DNA from: JADZAI01 sp964390465
GTDB taxonomy: Bacteria > Pseudomonadota > Alphaproteobacteria > Micropepsales > Micropepsaceae
Direction: 5' to 3'
Assembly: GCA_964390465.1 (NCBI GenBank)
Contig: CAYMIJ010000004.1
Span: 1-64,000 of the forward strand
Length of the DNA stretch: 64,000 bases
Part shown: positions 15,801 to 24,328 of the stretch, one piece after another
Layout: every line of letters starts with the position of its first letter
How positions within the stretch are numbered: the first letter of the stretch is position 1
The notes under the pieces: generated by a model
Databases searched by the model: none
What the model saw: the letters and a program-made list of their open reading frames with translations, nothing else
What the model was told of the DNA's origin: nothing
Made by a program: the position numbers and the translations under genes

Positions 15801-18041
15801 ATGCGTGGTGCCTATGGTCCTTTCATCAATGTCAGTCTGTTCGTTTTTATTGCGGCGGGCGTGATGACTTTCGTTGATATCCTGCCGCATCGCGCGGCCA
15901 CCCCAGCCGCAGGAACGGCAAGCGCGCCAGCGGCTACATCCGTGCCAGCGCCAACTGCAACACCCGCTGTCACCCCGGCCTCTGCGCCTGTTCCGGCTGC
16001 CGCTGCGCCCGTCCTGGCCCGCAAGGATCATGTCATCACGACGAAGTTCGGTGTCAGCCGCACCGACCCCTATTACTGGGTCAACGAAAAAACCAATCCG
16101 GATGTCGTGAAATATCTGGAAGCTGAAAACGCTTATGCCAACGCCCAGCTCACGCCGCAGAAACCTCTGGAAGATGAAATCTTCAAGGAGATGGAAGCGC
16201 GCGCCAACCTGCCGGACGAAGACGTGCCTTATGCCAAGGACGGCTATTATTATCTGACCCGCTATGAAGCGGGCGCGGACTATCCGGTCATCGCGCGCCG
16301 GGCGGGTTCTCCTACGGGTGCGGAAGAAATCGTCCTCAACGTTCCTGAACTTGCCAAAGGACACGAGCAGTATTTTCTGCGCGGCTCCAGCGTCAGCCCG
16401 GACGGGAAGAAGGTCGCCTTCGCGGTTGATTTCAAAGGCGACCGCGTGAACGAGATTTTCGTGCGCGACATCGCGGGCGGTGCGCCGGTTTCCACCGGCA
16501 TCAAACAGGCGGCGAGTGACATCGTCTGGGCGAAGGATGGTAACGCGTTCTTCTATGGCCAGCTTGATGCGACTGTGCGCGTCAACCAGATCAAGCGTCA
16601 CATCATGGGCGCTGATCCAGCGACCGACACGGTCATGATCGAGGAACCGGATACGACATTTGAACTGTCAGTCGGTGAAGCCAAGTCCGGTGATGTGGCC
16701 ATCATCACGGTCTTTCACGCGCAGCGCACCGAACTGCTGGCTGTCTCACTGACCACGCCAGACCCCAAGCCGGTCATGCTGATGCCGCGCAGCCGCAATG
16801 TCCGCGCGCTGGCCGATCACTTCGATCGCAAATTCTACATCCTCACCAATGACGGCGCGCCTGATCTGAAGGTCATCACGCTGGATGGTGCGGCGCCTGA
16901 TCTCGCCACCGCGAAGACAGTCATTCCTGAAACGCCCGGTCGTTACATTGAAGGCTTCGCGCTGTTCAAGGACGTGATCGCGATCCAGGAAGTGCATGAC
17001 GCGACCTCGACCGTGCGTCTGGCGGATCGCAACACGGGCGCTCCGAAGTCGCAGCTCGATTTTGGTCCGCTGGGTGTTGCGGCACTGGAACGCAACGAGG
17101 ATGCCTCGCTGCCCTTCGTGCGCGTCTCGTTCGACAGTGCAAATCTGCCTGCCGTTCTCTATCAGGTCGATCTTGCGACCGGCATAAAGACCGAACTGAA
17201 GAAAGACCCGGCCTATACCTGGTACAAGCCGGAACTCTATGAAGCCGTGCGCATCATGGCCCCTGCCAAAGACGGCAAGATGGTTCCGGTTACCGTGACC
17301 TGGCGCAAGGACCGTAAAGCGCCCGGCGGCAATCCAACGCTGGTTTATGGTTATGGCGCCTATGGCATCACCACCGAACCCGGCTTCTATCCGCGCTATG
17401 TCGGCTTGATGGATCGTGGCTTCGTTGTTGCCATCGCGCATATCCGTGGCAGCCGCGACATGGGCGATGCCTGGTATCAGGGCGGGCGCATGGCCAACAA
17501 GATGAACACCTTCACCGATTTCATCGCCGCGACCGAAGCGGTGATTGGACAGGGTTATGCTGACCCCAAACACGTCTATGCGATGGGTGGGTCGGCAGGC
17601 GGCCTGTTGATGGGTGCCGTCACCAATCTGCGGCCCGATCTTTATGATGGCGTCGTGGCGCAGGTGCCGTTCGTCGATGTGCTCACCACCATGCTCGACG
17701 ACACGATCCCGCTGACCACATTTGAATACGAAGAATGGGGCAATCCGAACATTCCCGAACAGTATAACTGGATGGCGGCCTACAGCCCTTATGACAATGT
17801 GATGGCGAAAGCCTATCCGCCGCTCTTTGTGCTGACCGGCTTCAACGACAGTCAGGTCGGTTATTTTGAACCGGCGAAGTGGGTGGCGAAACTGCGCACC
17901 ATGAAAACCGATCAGAACCCGCTTCTGTTCCTCTGCAATATGGGCGCGGGCCACTCTGGCAATTCTGGCCGCACCGGGCCACTGGCCGACCGTGCCAAGG
18001 TGTTTGCTTGGCTGGTCAGCCGCGCCGCACAGGTGAAATAG
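15801..18041 (+). CDS. S9 (prolyl oligopeptidase) family serine peptidase
   Basis: A 746-aa S9A-type peptidase, probably exported or membrane-anchored. Residues 8-28 form a hydrophobic signal or anchor, followed by an Ala/Pro/Thr-rich linker to about residue 72. The beta-propeller domain begins with DPYYWVNEKTNPDV, as in oligopeptidase B. The catalytic domain has the serine in AMGGSAGGLLMG, the aspartate in GFNDSQV and the histidine in GAGHSG. PtrB relatives are usually cytoplasmic; the linker and hydrophobic start suggest a periplasmic form. I chose the ATG at 15801 because ACGGAG precedes it. A terminator follows. Confidence 0.88.
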   Translation: MRGAYGPFINVSLFVFIAAGVMTFVDILPHRAATPAAGTASAPAATSVPAPTATPAVTPASAPVPAAAAPVLARKDHVITTKFGVSRTDPYYWVNEKTNPDVVKYLEAENAYANAQLTPQKPLEDEIFKEMEARANLPDEDVPYAKDGYYYLTRYEAGADYPVIARRAGSPTGAEEIVLNVPELAKGHEQYFLRGSSVSPDGKKVAFAVDFKGDRVNEIFVRDIAGGAPVSTGIKQAASDIVWAKDGNAFFYGQLDATVRVNQIKRHIMGADPATDTVMIEEPDTTFELSVGEAKSGDVAIITVFHAQRTELLAVSLTTPDPKPVMLMPRSRNVRALADHFDRKFYILTNDGAPDLKVITLDGAAPDLATAKTVIPETPGRYIEGFALFKDVIAIQEVHDATSTVRLADRNTGAPKSQLDFGPLGVAALERNEDASLPFVRVSFDSANLPAVLYQVDLATGIKTELKKDPAYTWYKPELYEAVRIMAPAKDGKMVPVTVTWRKDRKAPGGNPTLVYGYGAYGITTEPGFYPRYVGLMDRGFVVAIAHIRGSRDMGDAWYQGGRMANKMNTFTDFIAATEAVIGQGYADPKHVYAMGGSAGGLLMGAVTNLRPDLYDGVVAQVPFVDVLTTMLDDTIPLTTFEYEEWGNPNIPEQYNWMAAYSPYDNVMAKAYPPLFVLTGFNDSQVGYFEPAKWVAKLRTMKTDQNPLLFLCNMGAGHSGNSGRTGPLADRAKVFAWLVSRAAQVK

Positions 18042-18074
18042 GCAACGCCTTAATTCTCAGGCTACGAGCCTTTG

Positions 18075-18109
18075 CGGCAGGATGGTGACCCCGTCCTGCC
18101 GTTTTTTTG
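18075..18109 (+). terminator. rho-independent terminator after the S9 peptidase
   Basis: The 8-bp stem CGGCAGGA / TCCTGCCG with an 11-nt loop is followed by a run of seven T. It lies 34 bp past the stop codon. Confidence 0.85.
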
Positions 18110-18486
18110 ATGGGTTGTGGCTGGCATAAAAATCCTTGAATATAAGACTATATTCCATATATCTGAATGTTCGCCCATACTGGAGGGGCAATGACATGCG
18201 CAGCGCCTTGCGTCTGATTCCGGTTCGTTCACGAGGGCTTGCCTCAGTGCGGGGTAGCTATGGCCGCGCCATTCCGGTTGCCGCCACGGCATTTGAGGTC
18301 TTTGCTTGTAACAGCGGGGAGGGGGGGCTCCCCCTATAAAAATGGCAGACGAACATATATTCGCAAAGAAATGACTCCGAAATTAGAATTATATTATCAA
18401 AGCATTGCCCCAACGCGTCATGCCCTTGACGCGCTCTCTCGCTATGAGAAGCTGACGGAAGCGTCATTTTCTTTCGTGAGGATTCC
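18110..18486. other. intergenic region upstream of the P450 gene
   Basis: About 375 bp without a firm gene. An AT-rich stretch (about 18336-18410) contrasts with the GC-rich surroundings and probably holds the P450 promoter. A G-rich hairpin (AGGGGG / CCCCCT) lies near 18321-18335. Two doubtful small frames exist. One of 47 codons at 18196-18339 has GGAGG upstream. One of 39 codons at 18371-18490 has a stop that overlaps the P450 ATG by 4 bp. Neither resembles a known protein, so I do not call them genes. Confidence 0.5.
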
Positions 18487-19764
18487 ATGAGCCAGGCCGC
18501 GACCGTTGAGAGTGAGCGTCCACCGCTGCCTTTCCGCCACCCTCAGGATCCTTGGAAGATTCCGCTCGACAAGATCGACGTCGCGCAGCCCGAGCTTTTT
18601 CGTGACGATGCCTTCTGGCCGTACTTCGAGCGGCTGAGAAAAGAAGACCCCGTTCATTGGTGTGCCGAAAGCAAGTTTGGGCCGTACTGGTCCGTCACGA
18701 AGTTCAAGGACATCATGGCGGTCGACACCAACCACAAGCAGTTCTCATCCGACTGGACCTATGGCGGCATCACCATCCGCGACACGCAGGATCAGGAACT
18801 GCAGCTGCCCATGTTCATTGCGATGGATCCGCCCAAGCATGATGCGCAGCGCAAGGTGGTCAGTCCGATTGTGGCGCCCGATAATCTCGCCAAACTGCAA
18901 GGCGTGATCCGCGAGCGTGTGGGGCAGATCTTTGACAGCCTGCCGCGCAACGAAACCTTCAACTGGGTGGATCTCGTCTCCATCGAGCTGACCACGCAGA
19001 TGCTGGCCACGCTGTTCGATTTCCCCTGGGCTGACCGACGCAAGCTGACACGCTGGTCTGACGTCGCCACGGCTGACGAGAACTCAGGCATCATCGAGTC
19101 ACTGGAGCAGCGCAAGGCAGAGCTGTTCGAATGTGCTGACTATTTCATGCGCCTGTGGAACGAGCGTGTGAATGCCGAGCCCGGCGGCGATCTCATTTCG
19201 ATGCTCGCACATGGCGAATCCACCCGTAACATGGACCGCATGGAGTTTCTCGGAAACCTCATCCTGCTGATTGTGGGCGGCAACGATACGACACGCAACT
19301 CGCTCACCGGCGGCCTCTACACGCTCTCAAAGAATCCGGGCGAATGGGCGAAGCTGAAAGCCGATCACAGCCTTGTTGAGAACATGGTCTCGGAAATCAT
19401 CCGCTGGCAGACGCCGCTTGCACACATGCGCCGCACGGCGGTCGAGGATGTCGAGCTGGGCGGCAAACTGATCAAGAAGGGCGAGAAGGTCGTCATGTGG
19501 TATGTCTCGGGCAACCGTGACGAGACGGCTATTCCCGATGCCAACAAGTTCATCATCGACCGCAAGAATGCCCGTCACCACCTGTCATTCGGCTTCGGCA
19601 TTCACCGCTGCGTCGGCAACCGCCTCGCCGAGATGCAGCTCAAGATCGTCTGGGAAGAAATCCTCAAGCGCAACCTCGATCTGGAAGTCATGGGCGAGCC
19701 GACCCGCGTGCTATCCAGCTTCGTGAAGGGCTATGACGTGCTGCCGGTGCGAATCAACGCATGA
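18487..19764 (+). CDS. cytochrome P450, CYP153-like (alkane/fatty acid omega-hydroxylase type)
   Basis: A 425-aa soluble class I P450. The heme-binding loop FGFGIHRCVG has its cysteine at residue 375. The I-helix oxygen-activation motif GGNDTT is at 264-269 and the K-helix ExxR at 303-306. CYP153-specific stretches include KIPLDKIDVAQPELFRDD, FGPYWSVTKF, GGITIRD, RWQTPLAHMRRTA and VMWYVSGNRDE. CYP153 enzymes oxidise terminal carbons of medium-chain alkanes and fatty acids with a ferredoxin and ferredoxin reductase. No such partners lie nearby. The stop overlaps by 4 bp the start of the next small secreted protein gene. Confidence 0.9.
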   Translation: MSQAATVESERPPLPFRHPQDPWKIPLDKIDVAQPELFRDDAFWPYFERLRKEDPVHWCAESKFGPYWSVTKFKDIMAVDTNHKQFSSDWTYGGITIRDTQDQELQLPMFIAMDPPKHDAQRKVVSPIVAPDNLAKLQGVIRERVGQIFDSLPRNETFNWVDLVSIELTTQMLATLFDFPWADRRKLTRWSDVATADENSGIIESLEQRKAELFECADYFMRLWNERVNAEPGGDLISMLAHGESTRNMDRMEFLGNLILLIVGGNDTTRNSLTGGLYTLSKNPGEWAKLKADHSLVENMVSEIIRWQTPLAHMRRTAVEDVELGGKLIKKGEKVVMWYVSGNRDETAIPDANKFIIDRKNARHHLSFGFGIHRCVGNRLAEMQLKIVWEEILKRNLDLEVMGEPTRVLSSFVKGYDVLPVRINA

Positions 19765-20090
19765 AGCTGAGTCTGGTTCTTGCCGTCGCCTTCACGGCGG
19801 TCGCTTTCGCGGCAGAAGCACCGAAGATATTCGTCAAGAAAGACGTATCTTATGGCGAGTTGCGCGAAGCCATCATTGATGCGGGGTATGAACCTGCCGG
19901 AAGCTGTGATCCTCAGCAGTTCACGGCATGCAAGGCCGCCTATCCCGAACTTGATGATTGTGCAGGCACAGGCACGGCGCCATGTCGTTTCGTCTGGAAA
20001 TACCCCGGCGCTGACGAAAGACTGGTCGTCATCACCCAGGGTGAAAAGAACAAGATTGTCGTGTCGGTTGAAAGAACCGCGCAGCCGTGA
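19761..20090 (+). CDS. small secreted protein of unknown function
   Basis: A 109-aa protein with a signal peptide (MKLSLVLAVAFTAVAFAAEA). The mature part of about 90 residues contains four cysteines (in GSCDPQQFTAC, DDCAG and APCRF), which could form two disulfides in the periplasm, and ends with VVITQGEKNKIVVSVER. I recognise no family. It overlaps the P450 gene by 4 bp (ATGA), so the two are probably translated together. A functional link is not evident. Confidence 0.65.
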   Translation: MKLSLVLAVAFTAVAFAAEAPKIFVKKDVSYGELREAIIDAGYEPAGSCDPQQFTACKAAYPELDDCAGTGTAPCRFVWKYPGADERLVVITQGEKNKIVVSVERTAQP

Positions 20091-20096
20091 GCGCCG

Positions 20097-20543
20097 TTAC
20101 TGGGCGCTCGTGCGTTTCTTGGGCAGTTTGCGCGCGGAATACTGGAGTTCTTCGGCGGTCGCGATGCCGTCCTGATTATAGTCCGCCTGTGCGAAGGCCG
20201 TCAGGTAGCGGGCGCCAAACGCTTCAGGGGTGATGACGCCGCGGCCGCTGTAATCGATATAAGCCGTGGCATCGCAGCTTGCGGCCTTGGCATCATTCAG
20301 CCGTGCGGTTTCCTGCATGTCCAGCACGCCATCGGCGTTGGTGTCGGCCTGTGCAAAGCCTGCCTTGATCCCCATATCCACATCGGCGCGGGTAACTGAG
20401 CCATCTGGATTGTGCGACAGGGGGGCCAGCAGACAAAGACCCGAACCGTCCATCGTGCCGCCACGGGCATTGACCTGCGGTCCCGTGCATCCGGCCAGAG
20501 AGGCAGAGGCAAGCAGCAGGAAGGAAACAAGGGCTTTGGACAT
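20097..20543 (-). CDS. EF-hand lipoprotein
   Basis: A 148-aa probable lipoprotein: signal MSKALVSFLLLASASLAGC with lipobox LAGC. Two EF-hand-like calcium-binding loops are visible, DTNADGVLDMQE and DYNQDGIATAEE, each preceded by a short helix (FAQA). This suggests a calcium-responsive or structural protein at the periplasmic face of a membrane. The frame remains open upstream, but the ATG at 20543 gives the lipoprotein signal directly. It is convergent with the P450 unit and divergent from the DUF481 gene. Confidence 0.75.
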   Translation of the reverse strand: MSKALVSFLLLASASLAGCTGPQVNARGGTMDGSGLCLLAPLSHNPDGSVTRADVDMGIKAGFAQADTNADGVLDMQETARLNDAKAASCDATAYIDYSGRGVITPEAFGARYLTAFAQADYNQDGIATAEELQYSARKLPKKRTSAQ

Positions 20544-20610
20544 GGGAACACCCGCAGGATTTGGCCCCGTCATAAACGGTGCACAGCGTTTGGCAAGAAC
20601 GGGCGGCCTA

Positions 20611-20627
20611 TTGCTGCATTGCAGCAA
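20611..20627. promoter_or_regulatory. TTGCTGC-ATT-GCAGCAA palindrome (PhaR-like site)
   Basis: A perfect 7-bp inverted repeat with a 3-bp spacer in the 136-bp divergent gap between the EF-hand lipoprotein and the DUF481 gene. It contains CTGC-N3-GCAG, the pattern known for PhaR in Paracoccus and Rhodobacter. It is 53 bp before the DUF481 start. Confidence 0.5.
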
Positions 20628-20679
20628 AATCCCTATGTAATGCCGCCCGCACGCGATGCGGATCAACTCAGGAACTATC

Positions 20680-21585
20680 ATGCTCAAGTACTCCCTTCTT
20701 GCGTCAGCGGCCGCCAGTGTTCTGGCTCTCATGACCGTTGCGCATGCCGCCCCTTTGCCGGCCCCGGTTGGCGATATGGTGCGCGAGGCCGTCGCCAGTG
20801 GCGATGCAGCCCAGATCAAGGCGGTCGTCGACATCGCCAAGAAGACCAATCCCAATTCGGTTGCCGAGATCGACGAACTGGTTGCAGGTCAGAAAGCGTC
20901 CGTCGAAACGGCGCGAGTCGAAAAGGCCAAAGCCGCCGGTTACTTCGAAGGCTGGAAAGGCGAGGGCTCGGTTGCCTTTTCATCCACCAATGGCAACTCC
21001 AAGGCGAGCGCTGTTGCCGTCGGTGTTGTCCTGTCCAAGGATGGTGTTTCGACGCGCCACACGGTGCGCGCGCTGGCCGACTATGCAAGATCGAATGGCG
21101 TTTCGACGGCTGAGAAATATCTTGCCGACTACAAGCTCGACTGGAAGATCACAGACCGTTTCTACGCCTATGGTCTCGTCGGCTGGGATCGTGACCGCTT
21201 CGGCAATATCCAGAATCGCTGGACGGAATCGGTTGGTCTTGGTTACCGCCTGATCGACACCGACATGCAGACCTTCGACATCGAAGGCGGTCCGACCTAT
21301 CGTCAGACCACGTATTATGTCGGCGGCTCAGACAAGCAGTTCCAGGGCCGTGTCGCGGCGTTCTACAACCTGAAGATCAACGATAATTTCGCCTTCTCGC
21401 AGAGCGCCTCCTATCTGTTCGGTGGCGACAACGAGACCGTGCTTTCCACCACAGCACTGACCGGCACCATCATGGGCGATCTGCAGGCGCGCTTCTCGTA
21501 TGACGTGAAGTACGAAAGCAATCCGCTGCCCGGCAAGCTCAAGACCGACACGGCCACCCGCTTCGGCCTCGTCTACGGCTTCTGA
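20680..21585 (+). CDS. DUF481 outer-membrane protein (YdiY-like)
   Basis: A 301-aa protein with a signal peptide (MLKYSLLASAAASVLALMTV, cleavage near AHA). A helical segment of about 50 residues rich in Ala, Lys and Glu comes next. Then a beta-barrel domain starts at GYFEGWKGEGSVAFSSTNGNS, typical of DUF481 'salt-induced outer-membrane protein' relatives, and ends with an aromatic strand (TRFGLVYGF) as expected for a barrel. An AGGA ribosome-binding site supports the ATG at 20680. The role is unknown. A PhaR-like palindrome lies just upstream. Confidence 0.82.
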   Translation: MLKYSLLASAAASVLALMTVAHAAPLPAPVGDMVREAVASGDAAQIKAVVDIAKKTNPNSVAEIDELVAGQKASVETARVEKAKAAGYFEGWKGEGSVAFSSTNGNSKASAVAVGVVLSKDGVSTRHTVRALADYARSNGVSTAEKYLADYKLDWKITDRFYAYGLVGWDRDRFGNIQNRWTESVGLGYRLIDTDMQTFDIEGGPTYRQTTYYVGGSDKQFQGRVAAFYNLKINDNFAFSQSASYLFGGDNETVLSTTALTGTIMGDLQARFSYDVKYESNPLPGKLKTDTATRFGLVYGF

Positions 21586-21605
21586 TCTCGTTACAGTCTG
21601 TTGCG

Positions 21606-21634
21606 AAAGGCCGCCTCACCGGGCGGCCTTTTTC
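21606..21634 (+). terminator. terminator between the DUF481 gene and radC
   Basis: The perfect 10-bp stem AAAGGCCGCC / GGCGGCCTTT with a 6-nt loop has T-rich ends on both strands. It overlaps the convergent radC stop region and could act in both directions. Confidence 0.85.
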
Positions 21635-22337
21635 ATAGCAATCCGAGTGTCTTGAAACTCGTATGCCCGGTGCGGGCGATCACCAGATGGTCATGCACCT
21701 CAATGCTCAGCGTCTTGGCCGCTGCGACGATTGCACGCGTTATCTCGATATCGCCGCGGCTCGGTGTTGGATCGCCGCTCGGATGATTATGGACCAGTAT
21801 GATCGAACTCGCCCCGACTTCCAGCGCCCGCTTGACGATCTCCCGCGGATACGCCGGCGCGGCATCGACCGTGCCTTCCCCCATCAGAACGTCATCAATC
21901 AGGCGGTTCTTCCGATCGAGCAACAGAACACGAAACTGCTCGATCTGCGCGCGCGCAACCGCCGCCTTGCAATAGGTCAGCAGCGCATCCCACGAACTGA
22001 TCACCGGCTTTTTGTGTACATGCTTCCGCGTCAGCCTTACGGCCGCGGCTTCAACAGTCTTGAGGAGGGTGATCGACTTGTCGCTCAGCCCCTTGATGTC
22101 CCGCAACTGCTCAGGCGGTGCGGTCAGGGCTTCTTCATAACTGCCGAAACGCTCGATCATGGCCTTGGCAATCTGCTTGGTATCTATCCGGGGCAGGATA
22201 CCGAAAAGCAGCAGCTCAATCAGCTCATGGTCGGCCAGTGCCTCGCCACCAGCCTTCAGGAACCGCTCACGCAGACGTTCACGGTGCCCTTCATGTGGCG
22301 ACCAGTCAGGATCCTTTTCAAGGCTATCAGATGGCAT
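21633..22337 (-). CDS. radC: RadC family JAB-domain protein
   Basis: A 234-aa protein with N-terminal helix-hairpin-helix-like repeats (residues about 25-100, ALADHELIELLLFGILPR, then LRDIKGLSDKS) and a C-terminal JAB/MPN domain. The metal motif HNHPSGDPTPSRGD is intact, with the upstream glutamate in MGEGTVDAAP. Despite the name, a repair role is not established for the family. The start at 22337 overlaps the end of map by 11 bp, so map and radC form an operon. The frame upstream lies inside map and was not used. Confidence 0.9.
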   Translation of the reverse strand: MPSDSLEKDPDWSPHEGHRERLRERFLKAGGEALADHELIELLLFGILPRIDTKQIAKAMIERFGSYEEALTAPPEQLRDIKGLSDKSITLLKTVEAAAVRLTRKHVHKKPVISSWDALLTYCKAAVARAQIEQFRVLLLDRKNRLIDDVLMGEGTVDAAPAYPREIVKRALEVGASSIILVHNHPSGDPTPSRGDIEITRAIVAAAKTLSIEVHDHLVIARTGHTSFKTLGLL

Positions 22338-23151
22338 AAGGCGGCTTGTCGAGGCCTGCGGGCGACTTTGTGAAAATCTCACAGCCGTCTTCCGTGATCC
22401 CGATCGAATGTTCGAACTGTGCCGACAGCGACTTGTCGCGCGTAACAGCGGTCCAGCCATCAGACAGGAGTTTCACCTCCCACCGTCCGGCATTGATCAT
22501 TGGCTCAATGGTGAAGATCATGCCCTGCTTCAGTACGACACCCTGACCCTTGCGACCGTAATGCACAACATTGGGCGCGTCGTGAAAAACTCGTCCAAGT
22601 CCGTGGCCGCAGAAGTCACGGACCACCGAAAATCGGGAAGCTTCTGCATGTGCCTGGATGGCTGCGCCGATGTCGCCCAGTGTATTTCCGGGCTTTGCAG
22701 CGGCGATGCCCAGCATTAGGCATTCATATGTCACGTCGACGAGCCGCCGGGCTTTTAGTGGCACGTCCCCGGCTAGATACATACGGCTGGTGTCTCCATG
22801 CCAACCATCCACCAGCAGCGTGACATCGATGTTGACGATATCACCGTCCTTCATCGGCTTTTCATTTGGAATGCCATGGCACACGACATGATTGATCGAG
22901 GTGCAGAGGGACTTGGAATATCCGCGATAGAATACGGTGGCAGGCTGCACGCCATGGTCCTTGGCAAACTGATAGGCCAAATCATCAAGCGCTTGCGTGG
23001 TGACGCCGGGCTTTACATGGGCGGCAATCATGTCAAGGCATTCTGCTGCCAACCGCCCAGCCTTGCGCATCCCGGAGAAGCCTTCCGGTCCATGCAATTT
23101 CACGGCATGGGTTGACCTATTCGGGTTTTCTGCGGCGTCGATATAAGCCAT
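22327..23151 (-). CDS. map: type I methionine aminopeptidase
   Basis: Removes the initiator methionine from nascent proteins. At 274 aa it is the usual type I length. The metal ligands are seen in DIVNIDVT, in GHGLGRVFHDAP, and in TIEPMI with the following glutamate region. The substrate His is in VCHGIP. It carries an N-terminal extension of about 25 residues that is common in alphaproteobacteria. It is transcribed with radC downstream and divergent from the MoaB-like gene with a 57-bp gap. Confidence 0.95.
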   Translation of the reverse strand: MAYIDAAENPNRSTHAVKLHGPEGFSGMRKAGRLAAECLDMIAAHVKPGVTTQALDDLAYQFAKDHGVQPATVFYRGYSKSLCTSINHVVCHGIPNEKPMKDGDIVNIDVTLLVDGWHGDTSRMYLAGDVPLKARRLVDVTYECLMLGIAAAKPGNTLGDIGAAIQAHAEASRFSVVRDFCGHGLGRVFHDAPNVVHYGRKGQGVVLKQGMIFTIEPMINAGRWEVKLLSDGWTAVTRDKSLSAQFEHSIGITEDGCEIFTKSPAGLDKPPYAI

Positions 23152-23208
23152 GGCGTCCTTCTTTCCCCGACATATAGTCGTATCTGTGTTTCAACGGAAC
23201 CATGGCAT

Positions 23209-23958
23209 ATGACTCAGCGCGAACCCCATACGGCGGCCATTTTGTTGATCGGGGATGAAATCCTGTCTGGGCGTACACAGGATGTGAATCTGGCTTATAT
23301 TTCAAAGAAGCTGAACGATGTCGGGGTGCAGGTCCGCGAAGCGCGTGTTGTCCCGGATGTGGAAGCCGAGATCATCGCCGCTGTTAATGCCCTTCGACGC
23401 CGATACGCCTATGTCTTCACCACAGGCGGTATCGGCCCGACGCATGATGATATTACGGCTGATTCAATTGCTGCTGCCTTCGGTGTTGCCTGCGACTACC
23501 ATCCGGAAGCCTATGCCATACTGGAAGCCATGTATCCGCCAGGCGAGTTCACTGAGGCCCGCAAGCGTATGGCGCGTACGCCCATTGGCGCCACACTCAT
23601 TCAGAACCCGGTGTCCAAAGCCCCGGGTTTTTGCATGGACAATGTTTTCATCATGGCCGGCATTCCTCGCGTTATGCATGTCATGCTGGAAGGCGCCCTG
23701 CCTCTCCTGGAAGGCGGCAAGACCGTTCTGAGCCGCTCAATCGGGGTCCATATGGCAGAAGGAAAGTTTGGAACTGCGCTAGGCGAAATACAAACACACT
23801 TTCCCGACGTGTCGATCGGTTCGTATCCTTTTATGCGTGAGGGCAAATATGGCGCCAGTATTGTGGTGCGCAGCGAAGATGCCACCCGTCTTGAGGAAGC
23901 CTCAGAGGCCGTGCGGGCATTATTGATCTCGTTAGGCGGACAACCATTTGACGAGTGA
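23209..23958 (+). CDS. molybdopterin-binding (MoaB/Mog, CinA-N-like) protein
   Basis: A 249-aa protein. The MoCF/MoaB domain covers about residues 8-175, with AAILLIGDEILSGRTQD and the key TTGGIGPTHDDIT loop. The C-terminal ~70 residues resemble the middle part of CinA. The CinA amidase domain is absent here. A separate CinA-C protein is encoded at 42.1 kb, so the two halves of a full CinA are split in this genome. Binding of molybdopterin or an NAD-derived nucleotide is inferred from the family. Confidence 0.85.
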   Translation: MTQREPHTAAILLIGDEILSGRTQDVNLAYISKKLNDVGVQVREARVVPDVEAEIIAAVNALRRRYAYVFTTGGIGPTHDDITADSIAAAFGVACDYHPEAYAILEAMYPPGEFTEARKRMARTPIGATLIQNPVSKAPGFCMDNVFIMAGIPRVMHVMLEGALPLLEGGKTVLSRSIGVHMAEGKFGTALGEIQTHFPDVSIGSYPFMREGKYGASIVVRSEDATRLEEASEAVRALLISLGGQPFDE

Positions 23959-24038
23959 TGATACATATCAGTCGGGCTCATCCAGCCGTTCGTCAATGGC
24001 TTGATTTGCAGCCGTCAGCGGGGGAGAACTCACATAAT

Positions 24039-24125
24039 GACCCCTTGGCGGAACAGGTAGACGCCGCAGACTTAAAATCTGCTGTTCGAAAGGACGTGCC
24101 GGTTCGAGTCCGGCAGGGGTCACCA
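24039..24125 (+). tRNA. tRNA-Leu (anticodon UAA)
   Basis: An 87-nt type II tRNA including the encoded CCA. The acceptor stem GACCCCT pairs fully with AGGGGTC. The anticodon stem GCAGA/TCTGC encloses the loop CTTAAAA, giving anticodon TAA. A long variable arm (around TGTTCGAAAGGACGT) and the T arm with GGTTCGAGTCC are present. No integrase or target-site duplication is seen next to it. Confidence 0.95.
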
Positions 24126-24186
24126 TAGCCCTTCGAATCGAGCGGATATGTTGCGGCGCAAAAGCCACACCGTATTTTCAAGCAGT

Positions 24187-24195
24187 TTATCCACA
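24187..24195 (+). promoter_or_regulatory. single DnaA-box consensus
   Basis: TTATCCACA, the strict DnaA-box consensus, lies between tRNA-Leu and the TonB receptor gene. It is isolated, so this is not an origin. It could be a titration or regulatory site, or chance. Confidence 0.3.
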
Positions 24196-24328
24196 GGCCT
24201 AAGGCTTCAGTTTCACCAATCTGTCACGTAAATGTTAAAGACGGTTGGCAATGGGGTGGCAGGCCGAGGGTGCACGGCAGATGTGCATCAGGTTTGCATC
24301 CGGCAGAAATCCGGTGGGGGATTATCAG

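Noticed and set aside
16746..17954. 402-codon frame antisense to the S9 peptidase gene
   Set aside because: The peptidase has complete catalytic motifs on the plus strand. Long antisense frames are expected in GC-rich coding DNA.
20089..20109. Terminator between the convergent small secreted protein and EF-hand genes
   Set aside because: A GAGCGCC / GGCGCTC stem exists but overlaps the coding end of the lipoprotein gene and has no clear T-run.
24039..24328. tRNA-linked integration site or island
   Set aside because: No integrase, direct repeat of the tRNA 3' end or change of gene content follows the tRNA.
24200..24328. Riboswitch (cobalamin or TPP) before the TonB receptor
   Set aside because: The G-rich leader lacks the conserved boxes of either class, and I could not fold a matching core.
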